This document shows positions 7,420 to 13,509 of a stretch of 13,509 nucleotides of DNA, in pieces. The position numbers and the translations under genes were made by a program. Source of the DNA: JBFLYZ01 sp040756415 (lineage in GTDB: Bacteria > Bacteroidota > Bacteroidia > JADZBD01). The stretch lies in NCBI GenBank assembly GCA_040756415.1, contig JBFLYZ010000082.1:1-13509 (forward strand), in the 5' to 3' direction. Numbering within the stretch: position 1 is the first letter of the stretch; the number at the start of each line of letters is the position of its first letter. A model generated the notes under the pieces. It made no database searches and was not told where the DNA came from. It saw only the letters and a list, made by a program, of their open reading frames with translations.

Positions 7420-8655
7420 TTATTCAACGATCAGTCGGGCGGTTCCAAGCGTCTGGCCACCGCTTACAAAGTGCAGCAGGTATATCCCTTTGGTCAAAGT
7501 TCCTTTTTCAATAAGTATGGTATTGCTTTCAACATCCGTTTTCCGGATCAGCTTCCCGCAAACATCGCTGATGAGCAGTTCGCCCGAATCGAAAGCGATC
7601 CTGCTGTTTATGCTTACCGTGCAGGAAGCGCTCATCGGGTTGGGAAAAATGCTCATGGCCTGATCGGGACTCAGTATCTCATCGCTGCCCAGGGGCTGGC
7701 CAAGAATATACTGGTAAAAATCGCGGTGGGTGCCATCCGCTCCCTTGCCTGTTCCCACGTAACCTTTTCCGGATAAGGCGAAGCCGGCTGCCGAGCGCCT
7801 GGGGCTGCCCGGGAAATTGGCGCGCTGCTGCCATTGGTTATAGGTGGCATCGTATTCCCACAGGTCGCCTTTGTAGCCTCCGTCTATGCCCAGGGCTACA
7901 AAGCCCCTGTTGCCGACCGCGAACGTGGCGGCCGAATAGCGCGCTGAGCCCGGAAAGCTGGCTATCTGCATCCAGGTATTACTCGCGGGATTATACCTCC
8001 AGAAGTCCTGCACAAAATAGTTCTCGTCAAGGCCTATACCCACATAAGCGTACAGCCCGCAAACGAAGGAAGAGAGCCCGTACCGTACCCCTCCCGGATA
8101 AGGAGAGCGCTGCGCCCACTGGTCGGTGATGGGGTTGTATTCCCACAGGCGGTTGGAGTAGTTGGAGGCGCCATACTTGCCGCAGCAAACATATCCCTTT
8201 CCGTTAACGGCAAATCCGGTAGCGAAGTAAACGGGCTGGCCGGTGCCGTTGGCAAAAGGCATTTTAGCCGTCCAGGCATTGGTCACCGGGTTGTACTCAT
8301 AAAAATCGTTCAGGGGGTTGCCCAGCCAGGCATCGGCATTATCTATACCCGTGCCCACATAGGCTTTTGTCCCGATCACAAAGCTGATGGCATCTCTTCT
8401 CGGTACGCCCGGGAAATCGGCCTTCTGCGTCCAGGAGTTGGTGCCAGGATCGTACTCCCACATATCGCGCAGCATCATATTGGCGGTATCCTGGCCCAAT
8501 GCGATGTAGCCGCGGTTGCCCACCGCAAAACCCACCGCTCGCTCGCGCTTGCTCCCGCCCACCTTTTCCTGTTTTACCCACTCGTTGCTCCACGCGAAAA
8601 GCGAACAGGAAAAGAGGATAAGGGCCGAGGAAGCAATGATCTTTTTCATCCTCAT
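7420..8655 (-). CDS. Kelch-repeat T9SS protein, second of three paralogs
   Basis: 411 residues: signal peptide 1-21 (ending SLFA), six Kelch-type repeats at about 25-318 (RAVGFAVGNRGYIALG; DMWEYDPGTNSWTQKA), then a T9SS sorting domain at about 330-411 (MSIFPNPMSA; LTKGIYLLHF). The signal peptide contains ILFSC, which resembles a lipobox, but an ordinary cut after LFA suits a T9SS cargo better. The ATG at 8655 overlaps the TGA of the preceding paralog as ATGA, which suggests coupled translation; an ATG two codons further in (8649) is possible. Blade three contains a Cys pair (YVCCGK, residues 155-160) not seen in the sister proteins. Function unknown; a secreted six-bladed propeller is the likely fold. 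Confidence 0.88.
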   Translation of the reverse strand: MRMKKIIASSALILFSCSLFAWSNEWVKQEKVGGSKRERAVGFAVGNRGYIALGQDTANMMLRDMWEYDPGTNSWTQKADFPGVPRRDAISFVIGTKAYVGTGIDNADAWLGNPLNDFYEYNPVTNAWTAKMPFANGTGQPVYFATGFAVNGKGYVCCGKYGASNYSNRLWEYNPITDQWAQRSPYPGGVRYGLSSFVCGLYAYVGIGLDENYFVQDFWRYNPASNTWMQIASFPGSARYSAATFAVGNRGFVALGIDGGYKGDLWEYDATYNQWQQRANFPGSPRRSAAGFALSGKGYVGTGKGADGTHRDFYQYILGQPLGSDEILSPDQAMSIFPNPMSASCTVSINSRIAFDSGELLISDVCGKLIRKTDVESNTILIEKGTLTKGIYLLHFVSGGQTLGTARLIVE

Positions 8656-9845
8656 TCAAAAATCAATTTACCTGAATGTAAGAGCACTGCCCCGGAATAA
8701 ATGGTATATACGTAACTCCCGGAAGCAATATCGTCCCGCAAAAGCAGGGTTTCCTCGCCAGCCAGCTCCAGCCGCCTGACGAGCTTTCCGCTCATATCAT
8801 AAAGCTCGAACCATGCGGATTCCTCCTGGTACCCGGCAGAACCGAGCTGGATGACGGCCTGCTGCGATACCGGGTTGGGAAATATTTTTACGCTGATATC
8901 TGTCTCCGTTTCGCCTTCACCGCTCATCGAGCCGTATTCCCACAGGTCCTGGTAGTTGATTCCGCTTGTGCCCAGGCCGGCATAGGCGCGCGTGCCTATG
9001 GTGAAAGAGCAAAGGTACCTGCGCGCGGAGCCTCCGAAGTCCTGCACCTGTGTCCATGAATTGGTGAGCGGATCGTAGCGCCAGAAGTCCTGGTAATTGG
9101 TGCCGCTTGAAAAATTATCGCCCGTGCCTATATAGCCTTTTCCCAGAAGGGAGAAACCGCCCGCTTCCATTCTGGGAAGGCCGGGCAGGGAAGCTTTTTG
9201 CGTCCATGAGTTGGTAGAGGGGTCGTACTCATATAAATCGGCCGATGGTCCGCCCGTATCACCGGTGCCTACATACCCCTTGTTCCCTATGGCAAATCCC
9301 ACGGCCGATATCCTGCCGGGGCCGGGAAGTGAGGGAATGGGGCTCCAGGAGTTGGTCATGGGATTATAGCGGTAAAAGTCGGCTGTGCTGGACCCCGTTC
9401 CCACATATCCCATTCCGTTGATGGCGAAGGCTACCGCCCCCCGCCTGGCCGATCCCGGGAAATCGGGGATCTGGTTCCATACGTTATTAACAGCATCATA
9501 GCGCCAGAAATCCCGTTTGTTGGCAAAGGTGGTATCTCGGCCGGTGCCGACATAGGCATAATTGCCGATGGCGAAACCCGCGGCATGGTACCGTCTTCCC
9601 GGGGGGTAATTGGCCTTCTGCGTCCAGGAGTTGGTACCCGGGTCATATTCCCACCAGTCTTTGAACTGAACATCGACCACCGAGTTGATGTGGCCCAGCC
9701 CCATGTAGCCGCGGTTACCTATGGTCACGCCCACGGAACGGTGCCTGGCTGTACCTCCGAAAGTGGCTTTCTGAATCCAGGCGTAATCCTGGGCCAGAGA
9801 GGAAAGGGAAAAGCAAACAAAAATAAAGAGTAATGACCTTTTCAT
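8652..9845 (-). CDS. Kelch-repeat T9SS protein, first of three paralogs
   Basis: 397 residues and the first gene of the Kelch operon. Signal peptide 1-19 (MKRSLLFIFVCFSLSSLAQ), six Kelch-type repeats at about 22-305 (AVGFAIGNKGYVGTG; DFWRYDPLTNSWTQ), and a T9SS sorting domain at about 316-397 (VKIFPNPVSQ; YDMSGKLVRRLELAG; GSYVYTIYSG). The protein is expected to cross the outer membrane through T9SS and be released or surface-attached after the sorting domain is removed. A strong Bacteroidota promoter lies at 9901-9932, giving a leader of about 50 bases. The TGA stop overlaps the next gene's ATG. What the propeller binds cannot be told from sequence. Confidence 0.9.
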   Translation of the reverse strand: MKRSLLFIFVCFSLSSLAQDYAWIQKATFGGTARHRSVGVTIGNRGYMGLGHINSVVDVQFKDWWEYDPGTNSWTQKANYPPGRRYHAAGFAIGNYAYVGTGRDTTFANKRDFWRYDAVNNVWNQIPDFPGSARRGAVAFAINGMGYVGTGSSTADFYRYNPMTNSWSPIPSLPGPGRISAVGFAIGNKGYVGTGDTGGPSADLYEYDPSTNSWTQKASLPGLPRMEAGGFSLLGKGYIGTGDNFSSGTNYQDFWRYDPLTNSWTQVQDFGGSARRYLCSFTIGTRAYAGLGTSGINYQDLWEYGSMSGEGETETDISVKIFPNPVSQQAVIQLGSAGYQEESAWFELYDMSGKLVRRLELAGEETLLLRDDIASGSYVYTIYSGAVLLHSGKLIFE

Positions 9846-9900
9846 CAGCGCGATTCGGTGAAGGAAAGTCGAGTGGTTGGGGGCGCTTAACTTTCTCTTA

Positions 9901-9932
9901 CAAAAGTAAAATATAATTCCGCAAAAGCAAAA
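9901..9932 (-). promoter_or_regulatory. Bacteroidota housekeeping-type promoter for the Kelch operon
   Basis: On the minus strand TTTTG (9932-9928) is followed after exactly 19 bases by TACTTTTG (9908-9901). This matches the Bacteroidota -33 TTTG and -7 TAnnTTTG elements and their usual spacing. Transcription would start near 9894, about 50 bases before the first Kelch start codon. Confidence 0.75.
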
Positions 9933-9942
9933 TGCTTTCGCG
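9920..9942 (-). terminator. Possible terminator hairpin overlapping the Kelch promoter
   Basis: A 10-bp stem with one G-U wobble pairs 9920-9929 with 9933-9942 around a 3-nt loop. It lies 17 bases past the stop of the minus-strand gene at 9960-10412, where a terminator for that operon is expected. The sequence after it on the minus strand is AT-rich but has no immediate T-run, so termination is uncertain. It shares bases with the -33 element of the Kelch promoter. Confidence 0.4.
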
Positions 9943-9959
9943 TTTAATTATACGGGGCC

Positions 9960-10412
9960 TCAGCGGCTGCTCTGTTCAGGCATGAATCTCTTCTCTCTGG
10001 CCAGCAGAAGGCTGTCGTAGGTAAAGTCGCGCTCGCGCGTCCAGTCGCTGAGCTTCAGGCGCGGGTAGATCCTGTTGCAGCGGTTTTCGCCTTCATCCGG
10101 ATTTCCGAAAACGAGGGTATTGCTGTCGGGCATGGCCAGGTAAAAGCTCTTCCATACCTCTCCGTCATCATAAAGAAAGTAGAGGCTGTCGCTGCTGAAG
10201 CTGTAGAGGATGGGCTCCACGGGCTCTATGCGCATGGGCGCATGCACGTAGAAATACAGGGAATCGCTGATCTCCACCTCGGTGTACATGCTGTCGCTGT
10301 CGATGAACTGCCAGGTGCCCTGAATGACCTCCTTTGTTACCTGGAGCGGTGGTGGAGGGGAGGCGCAGGAAAAGACGAGAGCGCAGAAGATGAAAACGTT
10401 CAGGAGTTTCAT
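9960..10412 (-). CDS. Hypothetical lipoprotein
   Basis: 150 residues, not a family I recognise. A short lipoprotein signal peptide (MKLLNVFIFCALVFSC) places the lipidated Cys at 16, followed by a proline run (SPPPP). The body alternates hydrophobic and polar residues with a QGTWQFID start and repeated SDSLYF segments (about 49-54 and 74-79), which suggests a small beta-barrel of lipocalin-like type; this is a guess from pattern only. The C-terminal 30 residues are charged and helical-looking. The ATG overlaps the TGA of the upstream ABM-domain gene as ATGA, so it is the last gene of the three-gene operon. A role linked to its two cytoplasmic neighbours is not obvious. Confidence 0.75.
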   Translation of the reverse strand: MKLLNVFIFCALVFSCASPPPPLQVTKEVIQGTWQFIDSDSMYTEVEISDSLYFYVHAPMRIEPVEPILYSFSSDSLYFLYDDGEVWKSFYLAMPDSNTLVFGNPDEGENRCNRIYPRLKLSDWTRERDFTYDSLLLAREKRFMPEQSSR

Positions 10413-10708
10413 GATTGTCTGATGTCAGCCGTACGCGCGCTCCAGGCCTGGGGTTCAGCAGCAAATAGAGGCGTCACCCTGCTCCATACCGAGCGAAAAA
10501 GCTCCGAGTTGCGGTATTCCATCAGGTGTTGCTCGCTTTCCCAGTGGCTGTACGTAAAGAAGACGGAGGCATCGTGCACATCGCGCAGCAGCTCCAGGTG
10601 GCTGCAGCCTTCAAAGTTGCGTATGCGCTCTTCAGAAGCCCTGTAAATGTCCAGGAACTCCTGCTCCCTGCCTTTGACAAAGGTCAGCTTTACGATGCGC
10701 GTGATCAT
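10409..10708 (-). CDS. ABM-domain (antibiotic biosynthesis monooxygenase-like) protein
   Basis: 99-residue cytoplasmic protein with the dimeric alpha-beta barrel pattern of the ABM family: MITRIVKLTFVKGREQEF strand-helix at 1-18, FEGCSHLELLRD at 32-43, VFFTYSHWESEQHLMEY at 49-65, and FRSVWSRVTPLF at 71-82. Members include cofactor-free oxygenases and heme-degrading enzymes, but many have no known substrate, and nothing here decides between these. It overlaps both neighbours by 4 bases (ATGA at each end) and so is translated together with the SAM hydroxide adenosyltransferase-like gene before it. No signal peptide. Confidence 0.85.
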   Translation of the reverse strand: MITRIVKLTFVKGREQEFLDIYRASEERIRNFEGCSHLELLRDVHDASVFFTYSHWESEQHLMEYRNSELFRSVWSRVTPLFAAEPQAWSARTADIRQS

Positions 10709-11478
10709 GCAAACTGTATGGTCACCATTTCGTTAATTGAAATATTTTCCAGCCGGGAAAGGGCGCCCATGCTCTGGGCGATTTCCAGGAACCCCGATGA
10801 ATTGAACAGGGCCAGCACCTCACCGCTGGGCACATCGCTGTACCGCTCGCTGACCGTATCGATGGTCAGGTTGCGGATATTGAGCAGGAAGGGCCTGCCT
10901 TTGCCTACCTGCCGGAACAGCTCTTTGCTGATGTTGCAGATGATGTTGTTGTACGAATCGATATACATCACGCTGCCGCGTATGCTTTTGGTGTCGAAGG
11001 CCGGCTGGAGCTGGGGAAGCGTGTTCACCTTGTCGGTGATACGACCGATCACCTCCAGTGTTCCCCCGCGGGCCAGGTGGCAGGCGGCCTTGGTGAAGAT
11101 ATCCCGGGTGGGAAAGGTCAGCACATCGGTATCCTGCTTGAGGTTGAGCTCCACGATCTTCTCGGGCACGCGGTCGAAGAGGAAGGAAAAGATGCCGTTG
11201 TCGGCCCCGATGAAGTAATGCCCCTGCGCCAGCACCCCGATGTGAGGCGTTTCGAGCGTACCCTCCGCGTTCACACCAATGATGTGTACGGTGCCGGAAG
11301 GAAAATGGGGGAAGGCGTTTTTAAGGATATAGGCGGCTTGAAGCAGGCCGAAAGGAGGCACCAGGTGGGTTATATCTACAATGCCTGCTTCGGGAAGCTG
11401 GCTGAGTATACTGCCTTTGATCGCGCTCACATAGTGATCCTTCAGGCCGAGATCCGTAGTGAGTGTGATGACGGGCAT
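10705..11478 (-). CDS. SAM hydroxide adenosyltransferase family protein (DUF62-like)
   Basis: 257 residues, the usual family length. Characterised relatives use water or hydroxide to split S-adenosylmethionine into adenosine and methionine; chlorinase and fluorinase are specialised members. Motifs: TLTTDLGLKDHYVSAIKG at 5-22 with the SAM-site Asp9, IVDITH at 33-38, GHYFIGADNGIFS at 86-98, RDIFTKAACHLA at 125-136 with the likely catalytic His134, and a C-terminal domain with YIDSYNNIICNI (172-183) and FNSSGFLEIA (225-234). Oddly, the segment that is VDPGVGTxR in the archaeal enzymes reads VNAEGTLET here (69-77): the catalytic Asp is Asn70 and the Arg is missing. Bacteroidota members lack that Arg in my recollection, but the Asp-to-Asn change stands out. 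Heads an operon with the ABM-domain gene and a lipoprotein, divergent from phoH. Confidence 0.87.
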   Translation of the reverse strand: MPVITLTTDLGLKDHYVSAIKGSILSQLPEAGIVDITHLVPPFGLLQAAYILKNAFPHFPSGTVHIIGVNAEGTLETPHIGVLAQGHYFIGADNGIFSFLFDRVPEKIVELNLKQDTDVLTFPTRDIFTKAACHLARGGTLEVIGRITDKVNTLPQLQPAFDTKSIRGSVMYIDSYNNIICNISKELFRQVGKGRPFLLNIRNLTIDTVSERYSDVPSGEVLALFNSSGFLEIAQSMGALSRLENISINEMVTIQFA

Positions 11479-11563
11479 TGTTAGTATTTTGTGATTATCT
11501 CTGTGGTGAAAAGAAGTAATTTCGATGCGCCAAAAGTAAGTAAAAAACGCTTAAAACTTTTTA
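11479..11563. promoter_or_regulatory. Divergent promoter region between the SAM-enzyme operon and phoH
   Basis: On the minus strand TACTTTTG at 11538-11531 fits the -7 box TAnnTTTG and would give a leader of about 45 bases to the ATG at 11478. At the -33 spacing only A-rich sequence is seen, so the match is half a promoter. On the plus strand TAATTTCG at 11517-11524 is a weak -7 candidate for phoH, with TTTTG at 11487-11491 spaced too far away (25 bases). Confidence 0.45.
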
Positions 11564-12523
11564 ATGGGCGAGCGCGTGATCCGCATTGAGTCGGCCAATC
11601 CGGTGGAAATTTACGGAGTGAACGACAGCCACCTCGACCTGTTGCGGAAACATTTTCCCAGGCTCAAGATCGTGGCCCGCGGAGATACGCTCAAAGTGAC
11701 GGGGGAGGAGGAAGAGCTGGCCCATTTCGAGATGAAGCTGAACTTCCTGCTGGACTACTACGATAAGTTCGGCAAGCTCAGCGAAGGGGATGTGCAGCAC
11801 ATACTGGGCGGTGGGGATAACATCAGGGAAGAGATCGTGAAGGATGCGGATAACGTGATCCTTTTCGGTAACAACGGCCTGGTGGTGAAAGCCCGCACCG
11901 CCAACCAGCGCAGGATCACGGAAAGCATTGTAAAGAACGACATGGTGTTCTGCGTGGGCCTGGCCGGTACCGGCAAGACCTATACCGCGGTGGCTTTGGC
12001 CGTGAAGGCGCTAAAGAACAAGGAGGTGAAGCGCATCATCCTGACCCGTCCGGCCGTGGAGGCGGGCGAGAACCTGGGCTTTCTTCCCGGTGATTTCAAA
12101 GAAAAGCTGGACCCCTACCTGCAGCCGCTTTACGATGCGCTGTATGACATGATACCCCCGGAGAAACTGGAGACCTTCATCGAGAACCGCATCATCGAGA
12201 TAGCGCCCCTGGCCTTTATGCGCGGCCGCACGCTCGACAATGCTTTTGTGATACTGGACGAAGCGCAGAACGCCACCGAGAACCAGGTGAAGATGTTCCT
12301 GACCCGTATGGGGGCCAATGCCAAGTTCATCGTGACGGGCGATATCACCCAGATCGACCTGCCGCGTAACCAGCCCTCGGGCCTGGTGCAGGCCATCAAG
12401 ATACTGGAGGGGATAAAAGGTATAGACTTTATTTTCCTGGACGAGTCGGATATTGTCCGCCATAAGCTGGTCAAACAGATCACCCAGGCCTATGAAGCAG
12501 AAAACAAAAACAAAAAACCATGA
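11564..12523 (+). CDS. PhoH family ATPase
   Basis: 319 residues, full length for the PhoH/PhoH-like (PhoL, YbeZ) group. About 1-85 is the N-terminal RNA-binding-like region (HLDLLRKHFP; ELAHFEMKLN); about 108-315 is the P-loop ATPase domain. Walker A is GLAGTGKT at 132-139, followed by ILTRPAVEAGENLGFLPGD (159-177), Walker B FVILDEAQ at 228-235 and the sensor-like TGDITQIDLP at 258-267, with NQPSGL at 269-274. All expected motifs are intact. PhoH proteins are ATPases associated with RNA and ribosome metabolism (YbeZ works with the RNase YbeY in other bacteria); no ybeY is in this window. It carries no signal peptide and is cytoplasmic. Its TGA overlaps the purC ATG, so the two are co-translated. 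The 85-base divergent gap upstream holds its promoter. Confidence 0.95.
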   Translation: MGERVIRIESANPVEIYGVNDSHLDLLRKHFPRLKIVARGDTLKVTGEEEELAHFEMKLNFLLDYYDKFGKLSEGDVQHILGGGDNIREEIVKDADNVILFGNNGLVVKARTANQRRITESIVKNDMVFCVGLAGTGKTYTAVALAVKALKNKEVKRIILTRPAVEAGENLGFLPGDFKEKLDPYLQPLYDALYDMIPPEKLETFIENRIIEIAPLAFMRGRTLDNAFVILDEAQNATENQVKMFLTRMGANAKFIVTGDITQIDLPRNQPSGLVQAIKILEGIKGIDFIFLDESDIVRHKLVKQITQAYEAENKNKKP

Positions 12524-13485
12524 CTATAACCATGAATGCCATTACCGCTACTCATTTCAGATTTCCCGGCCAGAAGAGCTTTTATAAAGGGAAGGTCAGG
12601 GATGTATATAACATTGATGATAAATTCCTTGTTATGATCGTGAGCGACCGCATATCGGCCTTTGATGTGGTGCTGCCCGAGGGCATACCGTACAAGGGCC
12701 AGGTGCTCAACCAGATCGCGGCCAAGTTCCTGGAGGCCACGAAAGATATCGTGCCGAACTGGGTCATTGCCGTACCCGATCCCATGGTTACGGTAGGCCA
12801 TTACTGCGAGCCGTTTAAGGTAGAGATGGTCATTCGCGGATACCTGAGCGGCCATGCCTGGCGTACCTATAAATCGGGTAAAAGAGAGCTTTGCGGTGTA
12901 AAGCTGCCCGAGGGCATGAAAGAGAACGACAGGTTCCCCGAACCCATTATCACACCCACCACCAAGGCCAGCGTGGGGCATGACGAGGACATATCGAAAG
13001 AGGAGATATTGAAGCAGGGCCTTGTATCGAAAGAGGACTACGAGGCGCTGGAAAAATATACGCTTGCCTTGTTCAGGCGGGGCACGGAGATGGCCGACAA
13101 GAAGGGGCTGATCCTGGTCGATACCAAGTACGAGTTCGGTAAGAAGGATGGAAAGATCTACCTGATCGATGAGATACACACGCCCGACTCATCGCGTTAT
13201 TTTTATAAGGAAGGCTATGCCGAAAGGCAGCAGAAGGGCGAGGCGCAGAAGCAGCTTTCAAAGGAGTTTGTGCGGGAGTGGCTGATGGCAAATGGTTTCC
13301 AGGGCAAGGAGGGGCAGCAGGTGCCGGCCATGACGCCCGAGATCGTGAGCAGCATTTCAGAGCGGTACATCGAGCTGTACGAAAGTATCACCGGTGAGAA
13401 GTTCCGGAAGGCAGACGCCTCTGACGTGCTTAAAAGGGTGGAGGAAAACGTAACGGCCTTTCTCAGTCAGGCAGCCGCGAAATAA
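12520..13485 (+). CDS. purC: Phosphoribosylaminoimidazole-succinocarboxamide synthase
   Basis: SAICAR synthetase: joins aspartate to CAIR using ATP in purine biosynthesis. The product has 321 residues, the longer form of this enzyme (about 300 residues, like yeast Ade1) in contrast to the short form of about 240 residues in E. coli. Motifs: FYKGKVRDVY at 21-30 (nucleotide-binding start), VSDRISAFDVVLPEG at 41-55, the signature EMVIRGYLSGHAW at 102-114, PTTKA at 146-150, the second signature LVDTKYEFG at 199-207, and IDEIHTPDSSRY at 216-227. The ATG at 12520 overlaps the phoH stop as ATGA, and I prefer it for that reason; the ATG at 12532 (starting MNAITATHF) is a good alternative that would remove four residues. 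The gene is complete, with the stop at 13483-13485; the last 24 bases of the window hold nothing I can assign. Confidence 0.96.
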   Translation: MTITMNAITATHFRFPGQKSFYKGKVRDVYNIDDKFLVMIVSDRISAFDVVLPEGIPYKGQVLNQIAAKFLEATKDIVPNWVIAVPDPMVTVGHYCEPFKVEMVIRGYLSGHAWRTYKSGKRELCGVKLPEGMKENDRFPEPIITPTTKASVGHDEDISKEEILKQGLVSKEDYEALEKYTLALFRRGTEMADKKGLILVDTKYEFGKKDGKIYLIDEIHTPDSSRYFYKEGYAERQQKGEAQKQLSKEFVREWLMANGFQGKEGQQVPAMTPEIVSSISERYIELYESITGEKFRKADASDVLKRVEENVTAFLSQAAAK

Positions 13486-13509
13486 GCAGGAACGGCAGAA
13501 TAAAAAAGG

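Noticed and set aside
7413..7427. A TTG start at 7427 for the third Kelch gene
   Set aside because: It overlaps the preceding gene's end by 8 bases and uses a rare start codon, whereas the ATG at 7412 begins a normal signal peptide.
7420..9845. Kelch proteins as galactose oxidase-type enzymes
   Set aside because: The repeats give a propeller fold, but I see no copper-ligand Tyr/His arrangement or extra catalytic domain, so only a structural call is justified.
10526..11218. A 230-codon plus-strand frame opposite the ABM-domain and SAM-enzyme genes
   Set aside because: It spans two well-supported genes on the other strand, crosses their overlap, and shows no domain pattern.

Overview
The window reads as a piece of a Bacteroidota chromosome with moderate-to-high GC for that phylum (Chitinophagaceae/Cytophaga-like is possible, but I cannot place it further). 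Four things point there: four genes end in a C-terminal type IX secretion (T9SS) sorting domain with the FPNP/YPNP motif; one of them carries SprB repeats; there is a DUF4907 lipoprotein; and promoters match the Bacteroidota -33 TTTG / -7 TAnnTTTG pattern while Shine-Dalgarno sequences are not evident. Twelve protein genes fill almost the whole window. No gap exceeds about 155 bases, and I see no rRNA, tRNA, insertion sequence, CRISPR array or prophage.

Layout, left to right. (1) 99-2342, minus: a large secreted adhesin-like protein (LamG-like domain, four SprB repeats, PKD-like modules, T9SS sorting domain), with a clear rho-independent terminator at 50-79. (2) 2434-3111, minus: a lipoprotein form of methionine sulfoxide reductase A, with its own terminator at 2388-2405. 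(3) 3266-5770, plus: an exported M1-family zinc aminopeptidase. (4) 5771-9845, minus: an apparent operon of three tandem paralogous six-repeat Kelch proteins with T9SS sorting domains, followed by a small DUF4907 lipoprotein. It is driven by a near-perfect Bacteroidota promoter at 9901-9932. (5) 9960-11478, minus: three genes joined by 4-base ATGA overlaps: a SAM hydroxide adenosyltransferase-like protein, an ABM-domain monooxygenase-like protein and an unrecognised lipoprotein. (6) 11564-13485, plus: phoH and purC, also joined by an ATGA overlap and divergent from block 5.

The left two thirds are about the cell envelope: secreted or surface proteins, envelope lipoproteins, periplasmic peptide breakdown and oxidative repair. 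The right third is cytoplasmic housekeeping (purine synthesis, PhoH ATPase, SAM-related metabolism). The most system-like unit is the Kelch trio with its DUF4907 lipoprotein. It looks like a co-expressed set of secreted beta-propellers with an envelope partner, of unknown function. The other point most worth checking is the SAM hydroxide adenosyltransferase, which has Asn where the family normally has a catalytic Asp.
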